From Paenibacillus lacisoli (lineage in GTDB: Bacteria > Bacillota > Bacilli > Paenibacillales > Paenibacillaceae), in NCBI RefSeq assembly GCF_030580655.1, contig NZ_JAUQTB010000001.1, positions 62,001 through 126,000 on the forward strand: a DNA stretch of 64,000 nucleotides, given 5' to 3'. Positions 51,610-61,743 of this stretch are shown here, piece by piece. The notes beneath the pieces are model-generated. The model worked only from the letters and a program-made list of their open reading frames with translations, was not told the origin of the DNA and made no database searches. Position numbers and translations under genes: made by a program. How positions within the stretch are numbered: the stretch's first letter is position 1; each line of letters opens with the position of its first letter.

Positions 51610-53097
51610 TTATGCCAGGACGGTGGAACCCATGAGATACTTATCAACTTCACGAGCTGCTTCACGGCCCTCATGAATAGCCCATACCACAAGACTCTGG
51701 CCACGGCGCATATCACCGGCCGCAAATACTTTATCTGTATTCGTAACATATTTGCCGTAACGGGCTTTGATGTTGGAACGGCGGTCTGTCTCCAGGCTGA
51801 GCTGCTGTGCAATTTCCTGCTCAGGGCCGTCAAAACCGATTGCAATCAACGCCATCTGAGCCGGGAATACACGCTCTGTTCCAGGAACCGGCTGATAGAT
51901 CTTGCGACCTGTCTCATCAACGATACGCTCGATCTGAATCGTGTGAAGCTCTTTGAGGTTCCCTTCTTCATCACCTACAAATTTGGTCGTCATGATAGAG
52001 AATTCACGGGGATCTTCACCAAAAATAGCTTTGGCTTCCTCCTGCGCATAATCCAATGTATATACGTTCGGGAACTGAGGCCATGGATTGGCAATTGGAT
52101 CCCGCTCCAAAGGAGCTTTGGCATGGGTACCAAATTGGGTCACACTGGAGCAGCCATGACGCAAGGAAGTTGCTACACAGTCGGAGCCAGTATCGCCGCC
52201 GCCAATGACAATAACGTCTTTACCTTTTGCAGACAAATACTCGCCATCTTCAAGACCGTTATCCAGGTAGCTCTTAATGGTTCCGTTCAGGAAGTCCATC
52301 GCGTAATGTACGCCTTTCAGCTCACTGCCTTCAATGTTGAATTCCCGCGGCTTCGTTGCACCGCCGCAAAGTACAACAGCGTCATATTCATCCACCAACT
52401 GCTGAGCAGGAATGTCCTTGCCGATCTCTGTATTCGTCACAAACTGAATGCCTTCCGCCTCCAGCAAGTCCACACGACGTTGTACCACATTCTTATCCAG
52501 TTTCATGGTAGGAATGCCATACACCAGCAAGCCGCCAACACGATCTGCACGTTCATATACTACCACACTGTGTCCCGCTTTGTTTAATTGAGCTGCAGCA
52601 GCCAAGCCGGCAGGGCCAGAGCCTACAACGGCAACTTTCTTGCCTGTACGTTTCTCAGGAGGGGTAGGAACGACCCAGCCTTCTTCGAAGCCTTTGTCGA
52701 TAATCGCCTGCTCAATGGTCTTAATGGTTACAGGCTGTCCGATTAAACCTACGGTACAGGAACCTTCACACGGCGCAGGACAGACACGCCCTGTAAATTC
52801 AGGAAAGTTATTCGTTTTGTGAAGACGATCCAACGCCTCACGCCATTGGCTCCGGTAAACAAGATTGTTCCATTCCGGAATGAGATTGTGAACAGGACAG
52901 CCAAAAGTGCCACCTTCCATATCCATACCTGTGTGACAGTAAGGTGTACCGCAATCCATACAACGTGCGCCCTGCGTACGAAGTTCGTCTTCAGATAAAT
53001 GCTTATGGAACTCTTCCCAATCCTGAATCCGCTCTTCCGGTGTGCGGTCAGCGGGAAGCTGGCGTTTGTACTCCATAAATCCTGTAGGTGTAGACAT
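51610..53097 (-). CDS. gltD: Glutamate synthase (NADPH) small subunit
   Basis: A 495-residue flavoprotein that supplies electrons from NADPH to the large subunit for making glutamate from 2-oxoglutarate and glutamine. The N-terminal iron-sulfur cysteines are CMDCGTPYCH and CPAPCEGSC. The FAD-binding motif is VVGSGPAGLAAAAQL, the NADPH-binding motif VIGGGDTGSDC, and FAAGDMRRGQSLVVWAI lies at the end. GGGGGA precedes the ATG. The large-subunit gene gltA/gltB is not adjacent, so the subunits are either encoded apart or this is a stand-alone GltD-like oxidoreductase. Confidence 0.93.
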   Translation of the reverse strand: MSTPTGFMEYKRQLPADRTPEERIQDWEEFHKHLSEDELRTQGARCMDCGTPYCHTGMDMEGGTFGCPVHNLIPEWNNLVYRSQWREALDRLHKTNNFPEFTGRVCPAPCEGSCTVGLIGQPVTIKTIEQAIIDKGFEEGWVVPTPPEKRTGKKVAVVGSGPAGLAAAAQLNKAGHSVVVYERADRVGGLLVYGIPTMKLDKNVVQRRVDLLEAEGIQFVTNTEIGKDIPAQQLVDEYDAVVLCGGATKPREFNIEGSELKGVHYAMDFLNGTIKSYLDNGLEDGEYLSAKGKDVIVIGGGDTGSDCVATSLRHGCSSVTQFGTHAKAPLERDPIANPWPQFPNVYTLDYAQEEAKAIFGEDPREFSIMTTKFVGDEEGNLKELHTIQIERIVDETGRKIYQPVPGTERVFPAQMALIAIGFDGPEQEIAQQLSLETDRRSNIKARYGKYVTNTDKVFAAGDMRRGQSLVVWAIHEGREAAREVDKYLMGSTVLA

Positions 53098-53180
53098 CTT
53101 ACGTTTCCCCCATCCGTTCTCTTCTCATCAATTCCATGCCTAAACCCCCATGAAACTGCTATCTTGTTGAGTTTTTGTAT

Positions 53181-53189
53181 ATTGTATCA
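53181..53189 (-). promoter_or_regulatory. Extended -10 promoter of gltD
   Basis: On the minus strand TGATACAAT (TGn followed by TACAAT), about 85 bases upstream of the gltD start. No -35 consensus is seen. Confidence 0.45.
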
Positions 53190-53350
53190 TAAACCATCGA
53201 CATGTGGTGGAAAAAAACTTTATAACCTTAATCAAAGACTGTGATAGCAGGCTTTACAGGGCATGGCTAACAAATTTCAGTTATCGTAACACGTCCCACT
53301 TTGTATATTAAATGGATAAACTGCATATATATTTGTATTTAAAGACGACT

Positions 53351-53836
53351 CTATCGCCGTTCATACGTAAGAAAACGATAGTCATACGGGTTCTTGTCAT
53401 CCTTAATCCCCTGAAACTCCTCAACGATTCTCCATGGACTCCAATCCAGTTTGGGAAAATAAGTATCCCCTGCAAAAGCAGCGTCGATCTCGGTTACCAT
53501 TAGACGATCTGCAAGCGGCCAGAATAACTTGTAAATCTCAGCTCCGCCAATGATCATGATTTCCTCGTTATGATCCAGCTGCTGAATCTCGGCAACGGTA
53601 TGAGCGACATCAGCTCCATCAGCCCGGTATTCGCTGTCTCTCGTCAGAACGATGTTCTTCCGATTCGGAAGGGGGTTGCTGCCAAAAGACTCCCACGTTT
53701 TACGGCCCATTACTATCGTTTTCTGCAGGGTTTGCTCCTTGAAGAAAGCCATGTCCCGAGGCAAGCGCCAAGGCAGTCCGTTATTTTTGCCAATCAGTCC
53801 ATCCCTGCTCATTGCCCATATCATTGAAATGGTCAT
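53351..53836 (-). CDS. dfrA: Dihydrofolate reductase
   Basis: A 161-residue enzyme that reduces dihydrofolate to tetrahydrofolate with NADPH. Features are MIWAMSRDGLIGKNNGLPWRLPRDM (Met-20 loop and active-site Asp), IVMGRKTWES, NIVLTRD and IMIIGGAEIYKLF, with TYFPKLD near the end. GAGGAGGGG lies before the ATG. It follows thyA by 29 bases on the same strand; the pair regenerates tetrahydrofolate used in dTMP synthesis. Confidence 0.96.
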   Translation of the reverse strand: MTISMIWAMSRDGLIGKNNGLPWRLPRDMAFFKEQTLQKTIVMGRKTWESFGSNPLPNRKNIVLTRDSEYRADGADVAHTVAEIQQLDHNEEIMIIGGAEIYKLFWPLADRLMVTEIDAAFAGDTYFPKLDWSPWRIVEEFQGIKDDKNPYDYRFLTYERR

Positions 53837-53865
53837 ATGCCCCTCCTCATAATAAAAGACTTCTG

Positions 53866-54660
53866 TTAAATCGCTACTGGAGCTTTAATGGCTGGATGAT
53901 ACTCGTAATTCTCGAATTCGAAATCCTCATAAACGTAATCGAAGATAGTTTCCGGTTTACGCTTAATGATCAGCTTCGGCAGCGGCAGCGGTTCTCGTTC
54001 CAACTGGGTTTTAACCTGCTCCATGTGATTGGAATAGATGTGGACATCACCGCCGGACCAGATAAATTCACCAACTTCAAGATCACACTGCTGAGCAACC
54101 ATATGAGTAAGCAGCGCATAGCTAGCAATGTTAAATGGCAGTCCCAGAAACGTATCCACCGAGCGCATCGTCAGCATGCAGGACAGCTTGCCATCAGCTA
54201 CATAGAACTGAAATACGAAATGGCAGGGCGGCAGCTTCATTTGGTCAATGACAGCTACGTTCCATGCACTGACAATATGACGCCGGGAATCCGGGTTATT
54301 CTTAATGGATTCGATGACATTCGCAATCTGATCGATACGCTCTCCCTCAGGTGTTTCCCACGCTCTCCACTGAGAACCGTATACAGGGCCCAGATCCCCA
54401 TTCTCATCTGCCCATTCGTCCCATATGGTTACTTTATTCTCTTTGAGATAACCAATATTGGTATCCCCTTTCAAAAACCACAGGAGCTCATGAATAACTG
54501 AACGCAGATGGATACGTTTCGTCGTTACAAGCGGGAAACCTTCCGCCAGATCAAAGCGAAGCTGACGTCCGAAAACAGATGTCGTCCCGGTACCTGTACG
54601 GTCTCCTTTTGTGACTCCATGGTCTAATATATCTTGCAGCAAGTCCAAATAATTACGCAA
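53866..54660 (-). CDS. thyA: Thymidylate synthase (folate-dependent, ThyA)
   Basis: A 264-residue enzyme that methylates dUMP to dTMP using methylene-tetrahydrofolate, producing dihydrofolate. The active-site Cys146 is in [22 protein letters not shown] (phosphate binding), [39 protein letters not shown] and GDVHIYSNH are all present. The start is TTG at 54658-54660 with AAGGAG 8 bases upstream. It is the first gene of a thyA-dfrA operon. Confidence 0.97.
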   Translation of the reverse strand: MRNYLDLLQDILDHGVTKGDRTGTGTTSVFGRQLRFDLAEGFPLVTTKRIHLRSVIHELLWFLKGDTNIGYLKENKVTIWDEWADENGDLGPVYGSQWRAWETPEGERIDQIANVIESIKNNPDSRRHIVSAWNVAVIDQMKLPPCHFVFQFYVADGKLSCMLTMRSVDTFLGLPFNIASYALLTHMVAQQCDLEVGEFIWSGGDVHIYSNHMEQVKTQLEREPLPLPKLIIKRKPETIFDYVYEDFEFENYEYHPAIKAPVAI

Positions 54661-54817
54661 TGGATTCGCTCCTTTCCTGATGTATGTTTATATTACCAGC
54701 AATTTGTGAAAATTCTGATTAACCACCTAGCTTTAAGTTTATCACGATCTGTATAGACCACGGAAGAGAGAAAGCTAAGGAAATGATGACCGTCTCTCCT
54801 GCCCTGTTCATAAAAAA

Positions 54818-54845
54818 GACAGGCACACCGTAAAGTGCACCTGTC
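54818..54845 (-). terminator. Terminator of the pdh operon
   Basis: GACAGG/CCTGTC outer and CAC/GTG inner pairing, followed on the minus strand by TTTTTTATG. Confidence 0.8.
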
Positions 54846-54871
54846 ATAGAAGACAATATATTATTCAAGTA

Positions 54872-56293
54872 TTAGCGACGCGGTGCCAGAGCATGGATTG
54901 GATGGCCCAATACGACTTCAGCTGCTTCCATCACGATCTCGCCCAAAGTTGGATGAGCATGAATAGTCAAGGAGATATCTTCCAAAGTAGTACCCATCTC
55001 GATCGCGAGACCCAGCTCAGCGATCAGGTTGGAAGCTTCCAGACCTACAATTTGAGCTCCCAGAACAAGGCCAGTGCCCTCTTCAGCTACGATTTTCACG
55101 AAACCTTCAGCAGCATTCAGAGATACCGCACGGCCGTTAGCACCGTAGGAGAATTTGCCAACTTTAACTTTGTAGCCTTTTTCAGTCGCTTCTTTCTCAG
55201 TATAACCTACGCTGGAGCATTCAGGATCTGTGAATACCACGGCAGGAATACATTTGTAATCCACTTCAGAAGGCATTCCTGCAATTGCTTCAGCAGCAAC
55301 CTTACCTTCGTAAGAAGCTTTATGAGCCAGTGCAAGACCAGGCACGATATCGCCAATGGCAAAGATGTGCGGAATGTTGGTACGGCCTTGTTTGTCAACT
55401 TTGATCAGACCACGGTCTGTCATTTCGATGTTGATCAGGTCAAGACCGAGATCTCCGTCTGTATTCGGACGACGGCCAACCGTAACGAGCAGGTATTCTG
55501 CTGTTACTTCTTTGGCTTCACCGTTAACAGAGAATTTCACGGTTACATCTTTATCTGTTTGCTCAGCACTTTCAGCTTTAGCACCTGTAAAAATTTCAAT
55601 TCCTGTTTTCTTCATGCTTTTCGCAACGAGCGAAGTCATGTCTTTATCAAAGCCTGGCAGCACGGTGTCCATACCTTCGATAATCGTAACTTGAGTACCA
55701 AACTTGGAGTACATTTGACCCAGCTCTGCACCGATGTAGCCGCCGCCGATGACGATCATGCTTTTCGGAATTTCAGGCAGGTTCAAAGCTTCTGTCGAAG
55801 ACAGAATACGGCCGCCGAATGGGAAAGGCTTCAGTTCGATCGGACGGGAACCCGTAGCGATGATGCAGTTTTTGAAACGGTAACGAGGAGACTCGTGCTC
55901 ATTAAAGCAGCGAGCTTCGTTTTCACTGATGAACATACACTCACCATTGAAAACTTCTACTTTGTTACCTTTGAGCAGGCCGCTAACGCCGCCAGTCATT
56001 TTCTTAACTACACCGTTTTTGAATTCTTGGGTTTTGGCAAAATCGACTTTTACGTTCTCAGCCGTAACACCAAATGTTTCGCCATGCTTAGCAGCTTCAA
56101 ACTGATGAGCTGCAGAAATCAGAGCCTTGGAAGGAATACAACCACGGTTCAGACACACGCCGCCGAGCTCAGATTTATCAACAATCAGAACTTTCTGGCC
56201 CAACTGCGCGGCACGGATGGCGGCTACATAGCCGCCAGGACCCGCACCAATCACTAATGTATCAATATCGAGAGAAGCGTCTCCTACTACCAT
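54872..56293 (-). CDS. lpdA: Dihydrolipoamide dehydrogenase (E3)
   Basis: A 473-residue flavoenzyme that reoxidises dihydrolipoyl groups of the pyruvate dehydrogenase complex with NAD+. The FAD motif is VIGAGPGGYVAAIRAAQ, the redox-active disulfide Cys47/Cys52 is in GGVCLNRGCIPSK, and the NAD motif is VIGGGYIGAELG. The FAD motif AIGDIVPGLALAHKA and the C-terminal HAHPTLGE with the active-site His-Glu pair complete the set. TGGAGGTG lies before the ATG. It is the last gene of the pdhA-pdhB-pdhC-lpd operon, just after pdhC. Confidence 0.97.
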   Translation of the reverse strand: MVVGDASLDIDTLVIGAGPGGYVAAIRAAQLGQKVLIVDKSELGGVCLNRGCIPSKALISAAHQFEAAKHGETFGVTAENVKVDFAKTQEFKNGVVKKMTGGVSGLLKGNKVEVFNGECMFISENEARCFNEHESPRYRFKNCIIATGSRPIELKPFPFGGRILSSTEALNLPEIPKSMIVIGGGYIGAELGQMYSKFGTQVTIIEGMDTVLPGFDKDMTSLVAKSMKKTGIEIFTGAKAESAEQTDKDVTVKFSVNGEAKEVTAEYLLVTVGRRPNTDGDLGLDLINIEMTDRGLIKVDKQGRTNIPHIFAIGDIVPGLALAHKASYEGKVAAEAIAGMPSEVDYKCIPAVVFTDPECSSVGYTEKEATEKGYKVKVGKFSYGANGRAVSLNAAEGFVKIVAEEGTGLVLGAQIVGLEASNLIAELGLAIEMGTTLEDISLTIHAHPTLGEIVMEAAEVVLGHPIHALAPRR

Positions 56294-56296
56294 TGA

Positions 56297-57952
56297 TTAC
56301 ACCTCCATAACGAGCAGCTCAGGGTTAGCGAGCAGCTGTTTGATATAGTTCATGAAGTTTTGTGCTGTTGCACCGTCGATAATACGGTGGTCGAAGCTCA
56401 GGGACAATGCCATCACAGGTGCTGCAACAATTTCACCATTCTTAACAACCGGCTTCTCACTGATGCGGCCTGTACCCAAGATCGCAACTTCAGGGAAGTT
56501 GATGATCGGAGTGAAGAACATACCGCCGGCAGAACCGATATTTGTAATGGAGATCGTGCTGCCTCTCATTTCATCCGGCTTCAGCTTGCCGTCACGGCCG
56601 CGTGCTGCCAAATCACGAATGGAATCAGCAATCATCCAGATGCTCTTACGATCTGCATCCTTGATAACAGGGACGATCAAGCCGTTGTCTGTATCCGTAG
56701 CAATACCGATGTTGTAGTACTTTTTGTATACAATTTCATTCGCATCTTCGTCAATGAATGCATTAAGTGCAGGGAATTGACGGGAAGCTGCAACCAGTGC
56801 CTTAACGATGAATGGCAGGTAAGTAACCTTAACACCCTTCTTCTCAGCGATTGGCTTCATGCGAGTACGGAATGCTACCAGTTCAGTAACGTCCACTTCG
56901 TCCATGATCGTAACGTGTGGGGCAGTGTAAGCCGATTTAACCATTGCATTAGAGATCGCTTTGCGAATGCCTTTGAATGGTACGCGCTCTTCATCAGCCG
57001 CACGGTCAGCAGCAGCTGCTGCAGGAGCTTTGTCCGCTGCAGGTTTGCTTGCTTTTGGTGCTGCAGTTTCAGCGGCAGGAGCCGTTGTCGCAGCTGGTGC
57101 TGCAGCAGCGCCGCCTTTCTTGAATCCGTCGATATCTTCTCTAGTCACGCGGCCGTTCTTACCAGTCGCATTAACCTGAGCGATATCTACACCTTGCTCA
57201 CGAGCATATTTACGAACGCTTGGGGTAGCCAGAACTTCTTTGGAAGAAGCGCCTGTCGCAGGTTTAACACCAAGATCAGCTTCATTAGCTGCTTGAGGGG
57301 CCACTGCTTCCGCAGCTGGTTCAGCACCTTCAGGCAGTTCGCCTTCAGCGTTAATTACAGCTACGATCTGGCCAACGTTAAATACGTCGCCGTCTTTCGC
57401 AAATACTTCAACGATCGTGCCGTTAACCGGGCAAGGTACTTCTACAACAGCCTTGTCGTTCTGTACTTCCATGATGATATCGTCATCAGTTACCTTATCG
57501 CCTGCTTTGATATGCATTTTGATGATTTCACCTTCATGCAGACCTTCACCAAGCTCAGGGAATTTATATTCAAAACGGGAAGCCCCGCCTTGAGAAGCAG
57601 CAGGAGCAGATGTTGCAGGAGAAGAAGTCGTGTCAGCACCGCCTTGTGCAGCTTCTTTCTCTTGGGCAACCTGCTCTTCTTGAGGAACGTCTTCACCCTC
57701 AGGCAGTTCGCCTTCAGCGTCGATGATTGCAACGACTTGTCCTACGTTGAATACGTCACCGTCTTTGGCGAAAACTTCTGTTATCGTACCATTAACCGGA
57801 CAAGGCACTTCTACAACAGCCTTATCATTCTGTACTTCCATGATGATATCATCATCGGTTACTTTATCGCCGACTTTGATGTGCATTTTGATAATTTCGC
57901 CTTCATGCAGGCCTTCGCCCAATTCTGGGAATTTATATTCGAATTTTGCCAC
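56297..57952 (-). CDS. pdhC: Pyruvate dehydrogenase E2, dihydrolipoamide acetyltransferase
   Basis: A 551-residue core enzyme of the pyruvate dehydrogenase complex. Two nearly identical lipoyl domains (about 1-78 and 128-206) each have the lipoylated Lys in [11 protein letters not shown]. Ala/Pro-rich linkers and a peripheral subunit-binding domain follow ([24 protein letters not shown]). The catalytic domain ends with [15 protein letters not shown]. Bacillus E2 usually has one lipoyl domain, so the duplication is notable. The start is GTG at 57952, giving [14 protein letters not shown], the family N-terminus; AAGGAGG lies 9 bases upstream, while the TTG at 57958 is too close to it. Confidence 0.95.
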   Translation of the reverse strand: MAKFEYKFPELGEGLHEGEIIKMHIKVGDKVTDDDIIMEVQNDKAVVEVPCPVNGTITEVFAKDGDVFNVGQVVAIIDAEGELPEGEDVPQEEQVAQEKEAAQGGADTTSSPATSAPAASQGGASRFEYKFPELGEGLHEGEIIKMHIKAGDKVTDDDIIMEVQNDKAVVEVPCPVNGTIVEVFAKDGDVFNVGQIVAVINAEGELPEGAEPAAEAVAPQAANEADLGVKPATGASSKEVLATPSVRKYAREQGVDIAQVNATGKNGRVTREDIDGFKKGGAAAAPAATTAPAAETAAPKASKPAADKAPAAAAADRAADEERVPFKGIRKAISNAMVKSAYTAPHVTIMDEVDVTELVAFRTRMKPIAEKKGVKVTYLPFIVKALVAASRQFPALNAFIDEDANEIVYKKYYNIGIATDTDNGLIVPVIKDADRKSIWMIADSIRDLAARGRDGKLKPDEMRGSTISITNIGSAGGMFFTPIINFPEVAILGTGRISEKPVVKNGEIVAAPVMALSLSFDHRIIDGATAQNFMNYIKQLLANPELLVMEV

Positions 57953-57984
57953 GCTCAAGTACCTCCTTATTCGCTGTGCTGTAA

Positions 57985-58962
57985 TTAGAAATTAAGGACT
58001 TTGTTCACTGCATCGATGACACGGTTAGGCGTTGGCAGCCATTGGTCCTCGATCAGAGCAAAAGGATAAACGGTATCTGGAGGAGTTACACGCAGAACCG
58101 GAGCTTCCAGGTGCAAAATAGCTTTTTCGCTGATTTGAGCAATCACTTCTGCAGCTACGCCGGAGCTCTTTTGAGCTTCCTGTACCACGATAGCACGATT
58201 GGTTTTCTTAACCGAAGCTACAATCGTATCGATATCGATTGGGCTGACAGTACGCAGATCAATCACTTCGGCCTTGATACCTTGCTTCTCGAGTTCGTCA
58301 GCAGCTTTGACGGAAGTGTGAACCATCATGCCGTAAGCGATAATTGTAACATCAGAACCTTCACGCACAACATTTGCTTTGCCCAGTTCAACAACATAAT
58401 CTTCTTCCGGAACTTCAGCGCGGAACGCATGATACAGATTCAAATGCTCCATGAAGAATACAGGGTCATTGTCGCGGATCGAGGCGATCATCAGACCTTT
58501 TGCATCATAAGGATTGGAAGGGATAACCACTTTGATACCCGGAGTTTGAGCCAAAAGACCTTCCAGGGCATCCGTATGAAGCTCAGCAGCTTTTACGCCG
58601 CCACCGTAAGGCGTACGGAATACGATTGGCGCGTTATAGACACCGCCGGAACGATAGCGCAAGCGAGCTGCCTGAACCGCGATTTGGTCCAAAGCCTCAA
58701 AGATAAAACCAACGAATTGAATCTCAGCTACAGGACGGAAACCCTGGATGCTCAGACCCACAGCAAGACCCCCGATTGCAGACTCTGCAAGCGGAGTATC
58801 AAATACGCGTTCTTCGCCAAATTCTTTTTGCAGACCTTCGGTTGCACGGAATACACCGCCGACATTACCTACGTCTTCACCGAAAAGCAGGACGTTCGGA
58901 TCGCGTTTCAGTTCGACGCGCAGCGCGTCACGAATCGCTTCTTTCATGTTCATTTGTGCCAT
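57985..58962 (-). CDS. pdhB: Pyruvate dehydrogenase E1 component, beta subunit
   Basis: A 325-residue subunit that, with E1-alpha, decarboxylates pyruvate on thiamine pyrophosphate and acetylates E2 lipoyl groups. [53 protein letters not shown] and [14 protein letters not shown] are conserved. The ATG at 58962 is chosen because [14 protein letters not shown] matches the family start, with AAGGAGG about 10 bases upstream; upstream ATGs would overlap that site. Order and spacing agree with one operon. Confidence 0.96.
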   Translation of the reverse strand: MAQMNMKEAIRDALRVELKRDPNVLLFGEDVGNVGGVFRATEGLQKEFGEERVFDTPLAESAIGGLAVGLSIQGFRPVAEIQFVGFIFEALDQIAVQAARLRYRSGGVYNAPIVFRTPYGGGVKAAELHTDALEGLLAQTPGIKVVIPSNPYDAKGLMIASIRDNDPVFFMEHLNLYHAFRAEVPEEDYVVELGKANVVREGSDVTIIAYGMMVHTSVKAADELEKQGIKAEVIDLRTVSPIDIDTIVASVKKTNRAIVVQEAQKSSGVAAEVIAQISEKAILHLEAPVLRVTPPDTVYPFALIEDQWLPTPNRVIDAVNKVLNF

Positions 58963-59055
58963 TTGATTCATTTCCTCCTTAAACATTCACGGTTCGCGTT
59001 ACTTTTATATGTGTTGGGCGATGGCCTACACCACCGCCTGATGCAAGGACAAATC

Positions 59056-60123
59056 TTACTTGAACTCAGCCTTTTGCTCTTCCAGATGCTTAGGCGTCGT
59101 TTCGAACATGCTGTCAATCAGGCCGGCTACAGTCATTTTCTCTGTTTTTTCGGCTTTCTTCACTTCTTCATTGACTTTAGCTTTGGCTTCTTCTTTCACA
59201 CGCTCTGTATCTTCTTCAGTCCAGAGACCTTTTTTCGCCAAATATTTCGCAAAACGAGCAATCGGATCCTTAGCGCTCCATTCGCCCTCTTCTTCTTTGG
59301 TGCGGTATTTAGTCGCATCGTCAGACAGGGAGTGTGGACGGAAACGGTAAGTTACAGCTTCGATCAAAGTAGCACCTTCACCGTTGCGGCCGCGCTCAGC
59401 AGCATCCTGAACAGCCTTGATAACTGCCAGAACGTCCATACCGTCAACTTTAACGCCTTTGATTCCTGCAGCTACCGCTTTGTGAGCGATCGACAGCGCA
59501 GCTGTCTGCTTGGAGAAAGGAGTCGTAATGGCATAGCCGTTGTTCTGAACAAAGAAAATGACTGGCAATTTGTAAACGCCAGCATAGTTCAGGCCTTCAT
59601 AGAAGTCACCTTCGGAAGAACCGCCGTCACCTGTATATGTAATGACGACTTGTTTTTGTTTCTTGAGCTTGAAGCCCATAGCAATACCCATCGCATGCAG
59701 AATTTGTGCACCGATGATGATTTGCGGCATCAGAACGTTCACACCTTCTGGAATTTGACCACCATGCTGATGTCCACGGGACCACAAGAATCCCTGATAC
59801 ATTGGAAGGCCATGCCATACCAGCTGCGGAATATCACGGTAACCCGGCGCAACAAAGTCTTCCTTCTGAAGAGCATATTCACTCCCCACCATAGTCGCTT
59901 CCTGACCAGAAACCGGTGCATAGAAGCCAAGGCGTCCTTGGCGTCCAAGGTTTACAGCGCGATCATCCCATGTACGGGTAAATACCATACGGTACATAAT
60001 TTCTTTCAATTGATCATCTGTCAGTTTAGGCAACAGACTTTTATTAACGATCTCACCTTCCGGGGAGAGCACGGACAGCGCTTCAACTTCCTCCGTGTAA
60101 ACTTCATAAGGAACCTTGCTCAT
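59056..60123 (-). CDS. pdhA: Pyruvate dehydrogenase E1 component, alpha subunit
   Basis: A 355-residue thiamine-diphosphate enzyme subunit. The TPP-binding motif starts GDGGSSEGDFYEGLNYA and runs to VQNNGYAI. The phosphorylation-loop equivalent is YRFRPHSLSDD. QGRLGFYAPVSGQEA and SRGHQHGGQIPEGV are conserved. The ATG at 60123 has GAGGTGA 8 bases upstream; the frame extends 12 codons further without a site. It is the first gene of pdhA-pdhB-pdhC-lpd, with a sigma-A promoter at 60179-60208. Confidence 0.96.
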   Translation of the reverse strand: MSKVPYEVYTEEVEALSVLSPEGEIVNKSLLPKLTDDQLKEIMYRMVFTRTWDDRAVNLGRQGRLGFYAPVSGQEATMVGSEYALQKEDFVAPGYRDIPQLVWHGLPMYQGFLWSRGHQHGGQIPEGVNVLMPQIIIGAQILHAMGIAMGFKLKKQKQVVITYTGDGGSSEGDFYEGLNYAGVYKLPVIFFVQNNGYAITTPFSKQTAALSIAHKAVAAGIKGVKVDGMDVLAVIKAVQDAAERGRNGEGATLIEAVTYRFRPHSLSDDATKYRTKEEEGEWSAKDPIARFAKYLAKKGLWTEEDTERVKEEAKAKVNEEVKKAEKTEKMTVAGLIDSMFETTPKHLEEQKAEFK

Positions 60124-60178
60124 TGTATTATTCACCTCAACAAAAAATTTGAATATCAAGTTCCGCTGTTATAGAATT

Positions 60179-60208
60179 ATTATACACCTGTTTCATTGCC
60201 CGCGTCAA
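60179..60208 (-). promoter_or_regulatory. Sigma-A promoter of the pdh operon
   Basis: On the minus strand -35 TTGACG (60208-60203), an 18-base spacer and -10 TATAAT (60184-60179), about 55 bases upstream of pdhA. Confidence 0.75.
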
Positions 60209-60382
60209 AGAATTAAGCAATATTTTATATGTTTCTTTCACGTTTGTAATATAACAGAGATGTCATAATAGTATAACAGAATAGCTAAAGATGCATTCAA
60301 ACCCTACTTTTGGACATGCAGATTAATCTTAGCTTATTGTGTTCCTGAATGCAAAATTGTACCCAAGAAAGGTGATTCCTTT

Positions 60383-61117
60383 ATGACGGATGCCCGTTAT
60401 TTGAAACGAACCATTCTCAAGGACGAAATTTTCAGTACCTACCTTAACCGGACACGGAATCTGCGTATCTATCTGCCGCCAGGCTACAATGAAATCCTTA
60501 GTTATCCCGTCGTTTATTGTCAGGACGGGGAGGAATTCTTCAATTTCGGCCGGATTGCAACCCATGCTAACCGTCTGATACTCGATGAAGGCATCGAGCC
60601 GTTCATTATTGTAGGAGTGGAAGTGGATACCTCAATCCGCACTCAGGAGTATGCTCCATTCGGCAGTATGTTTAAAGCCTACACCGCCTGCTTTGCAGAG
60701 GAGATTATTCCCTATATTGAAGACAAATATCCGATCAGACGCGATGCCAGCGAGCGGATTCTCGCAGGTGATTCCCTTGGCGGCAGCGTTTCGCTCCATC
60801 TGGCTTTAATGTATCCGCATCTGTTCCGGCGGGTCATCAGCCTGTCCGGTGCCTTCTATGAGGCCAGCCAGCAGATTTACGCTGAGAAGCACGATCTGTC
60901 CTGGTTGTCCGTATGGATGATCGTAGGCCTGCAAGAGACCCAGTTCATCAGCGATACCGGCACTTATGATTTTGTAGAATTGAACAGACAGACCAAAGCC
61001 CTGCTGGAAGCCCGAGGTGCCAGCGTGTCGTATGAAGAGAAAGAAGGCCAGCATTTGTGGGGATTTTGGCAAAATCAGCTTCCAGACGCCCTCTCTTACT
61101 TCTTAAACCGATCTTAA
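60383..61117 (+). CDS. Esterase D-family alpha/beta hydrolase
   Basis: A 244-residue serine hydrolase of the putative esterase (esterase D/enterochelin esterase-like) family. RIYLPPGYNEILSYPVVYCQDGEEFF is the typical opening. AGDSLGGSVSLHLAL carries the nucleophile elbow (Ser130 in GDSLGG). A late His lies in EGQHLWGFWQNQLPDAL. It probably cleaves an acyl or carbohydrate ester in the cytoplasm; there is no signal peptide. AAAGGTGA lies before the ATG. It is a single-gene unit divergent from pdhA. Confidence 0.87.
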   Translation: MTDARYLKRTILKDEIFSTYLNRTRNLRIYLPPGYNEILSYPVVYCQDGEEFFNFGRIATHANRLILDEGIEPFIIVGVEVDTSIRTQEYAPFGSMFKAYTACFAEEIIPYIEDKYPIRRDASERILAGDSLGGSVSLHLALMYPHLFRRVISLSGAFYEASQQIYAEKHDLSWLSVWMIVGLQETQFISDTGTYDFVELNRQTKALLEARGASVSYEEKEGQHLWGFWQNQLPDALSYFLNRS

Positions 61118-61137
61118 GCTGTACAACCGACAAATGG

Positions 61138-61165
61138 AAAGAGATGACTAAAAGGTCGTCTCTTT
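61138..61165 (+). terminator. Terminator after the esterase gene
   Basis: AAAGAGA/TCTCTTT and GAC/GTC pairs with one mismatch, followed by TTG after the T run. Confidence 0.75.
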
Positions 61166-61213
61166 TTGACAAAAGAACAAAATGTTTGCGCTTTCATAGC
61201 TAATTAAGAAATA

Positions 61214-61231
61214 AACGGCATCTCTGCCGTT
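61214..61231 (-). terminator. Terminator-like hairpin after the tyrosine phosphatase gene
   Basis: AACGGCA/TGCCGTT perfect 7 bp stem with a TCTC loop, followed on the minus strand by TATTTCTTAATT. Confidence 0.6.
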
Positions 61232-61278
61232 CTGTCTTTCGTGCTTCTTGCTGATGTTCACACTAAGTCCTGTAGCGA

Positions 61279-61743
61279 TTATAGCTTTTCTTGCTGAATT
61301 TTGTCCAGAAGCTTCCTACAGCCCAGATTAACCAACCGATAGACCTCTTCGAAATTCCCTGTATAATATGGGTCCGGCACCTCTCTCGTTTCCTCTTCAG
61401 GGAGAAGATCCATAAATTTGATGATACTCGCTTCCCTTCCGCCTGGCAGCGCACGTAAATTCCTTTCATTCGAATCATCCATACATACTAGATAGTCAAA
61501 TGAGCCAAAATCAGAGGCAGAAACCTGACGGGCTGTCATACCTGAATAACTGATCCCATAGCTGTCCAGGAGCAGCCGGGTTCCTTCATGTGGAATTTTG
61601 CCTATATGCCAATCGCCTGTGCCTGCCGAATCCACTTGAATCTGGTTACTCAGCCCTTCAGCCTCGATCTGATGCCGGAGTACGGCTTCAGCCATCGGTG
61701 AGCGGCAGATATTGCCTAGACAAACGAACAAAACAGATATCAT
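61279..61743 (-). CDS. Low-molecular-weight protein tyrosine phosphatase
   Basis: A 154-residue phosphatase with the P-loop VCLGNICRSPMAEA (C-x5-R; nucleophile Cys near residue 8) and the general-acid Asp in VPDPYYTGNF. DSAGTGDWHIG and FDYLVCMDDSNERNL are family features. It removes phosphate from tyrosine or arginine residues of proteins; YwlE-type arginine phosphatases share this fold, so the target residue is open. GGAGG lies 6 bases before the ATG at 61743. It overlaps the upstream TRIC-like gene by 4 bases, so they are translationally coupled. Confidence 0.92.
   Translation of the reverse strand: MISVLFVCLGNICRSPMAEAVLRHQIEAEGLSNQIQVDSAGTGDWHIGKIPHEGTRLLLDSYGISYSGMTARQVSASDFGSFDYLVCMDDSNERNLRALPGGREASIIKFMDLLPEEETREVPDPYYTGNFEEVYRLVNLGCRKLLDKIQQEKL

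Noticed and set aside
54893..56257. A 454-codon open frame on the plus strand antisense to lpdA
   Set aside because: Shadow of the dihydrolipoamide dehydrogenase gene.
56360..57988. A 542-codon open frame on the plus strand antisense to pdhC
   Set aside because: Cys/Phe/Arg-rich shadow of the E2 gene with no recognisable domain and no ribosome binding site.
58042..60174. A 710-codon open frame on the plus strand antisense to pdhB and pdhA
   Set aside because: It has no ribosome binding site, its translation has biased composition, and the opposite strand encodes clear pyruvate dehydrogenase subunits. It is a by-product of codon usage.
61183..61196. A match to the CcpA cre consensus (TGAAAGCGCAAACA on the minus strand)
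   Set aside because: It lies between two convergent genes, downstream of both, so it controls no visible promoter.
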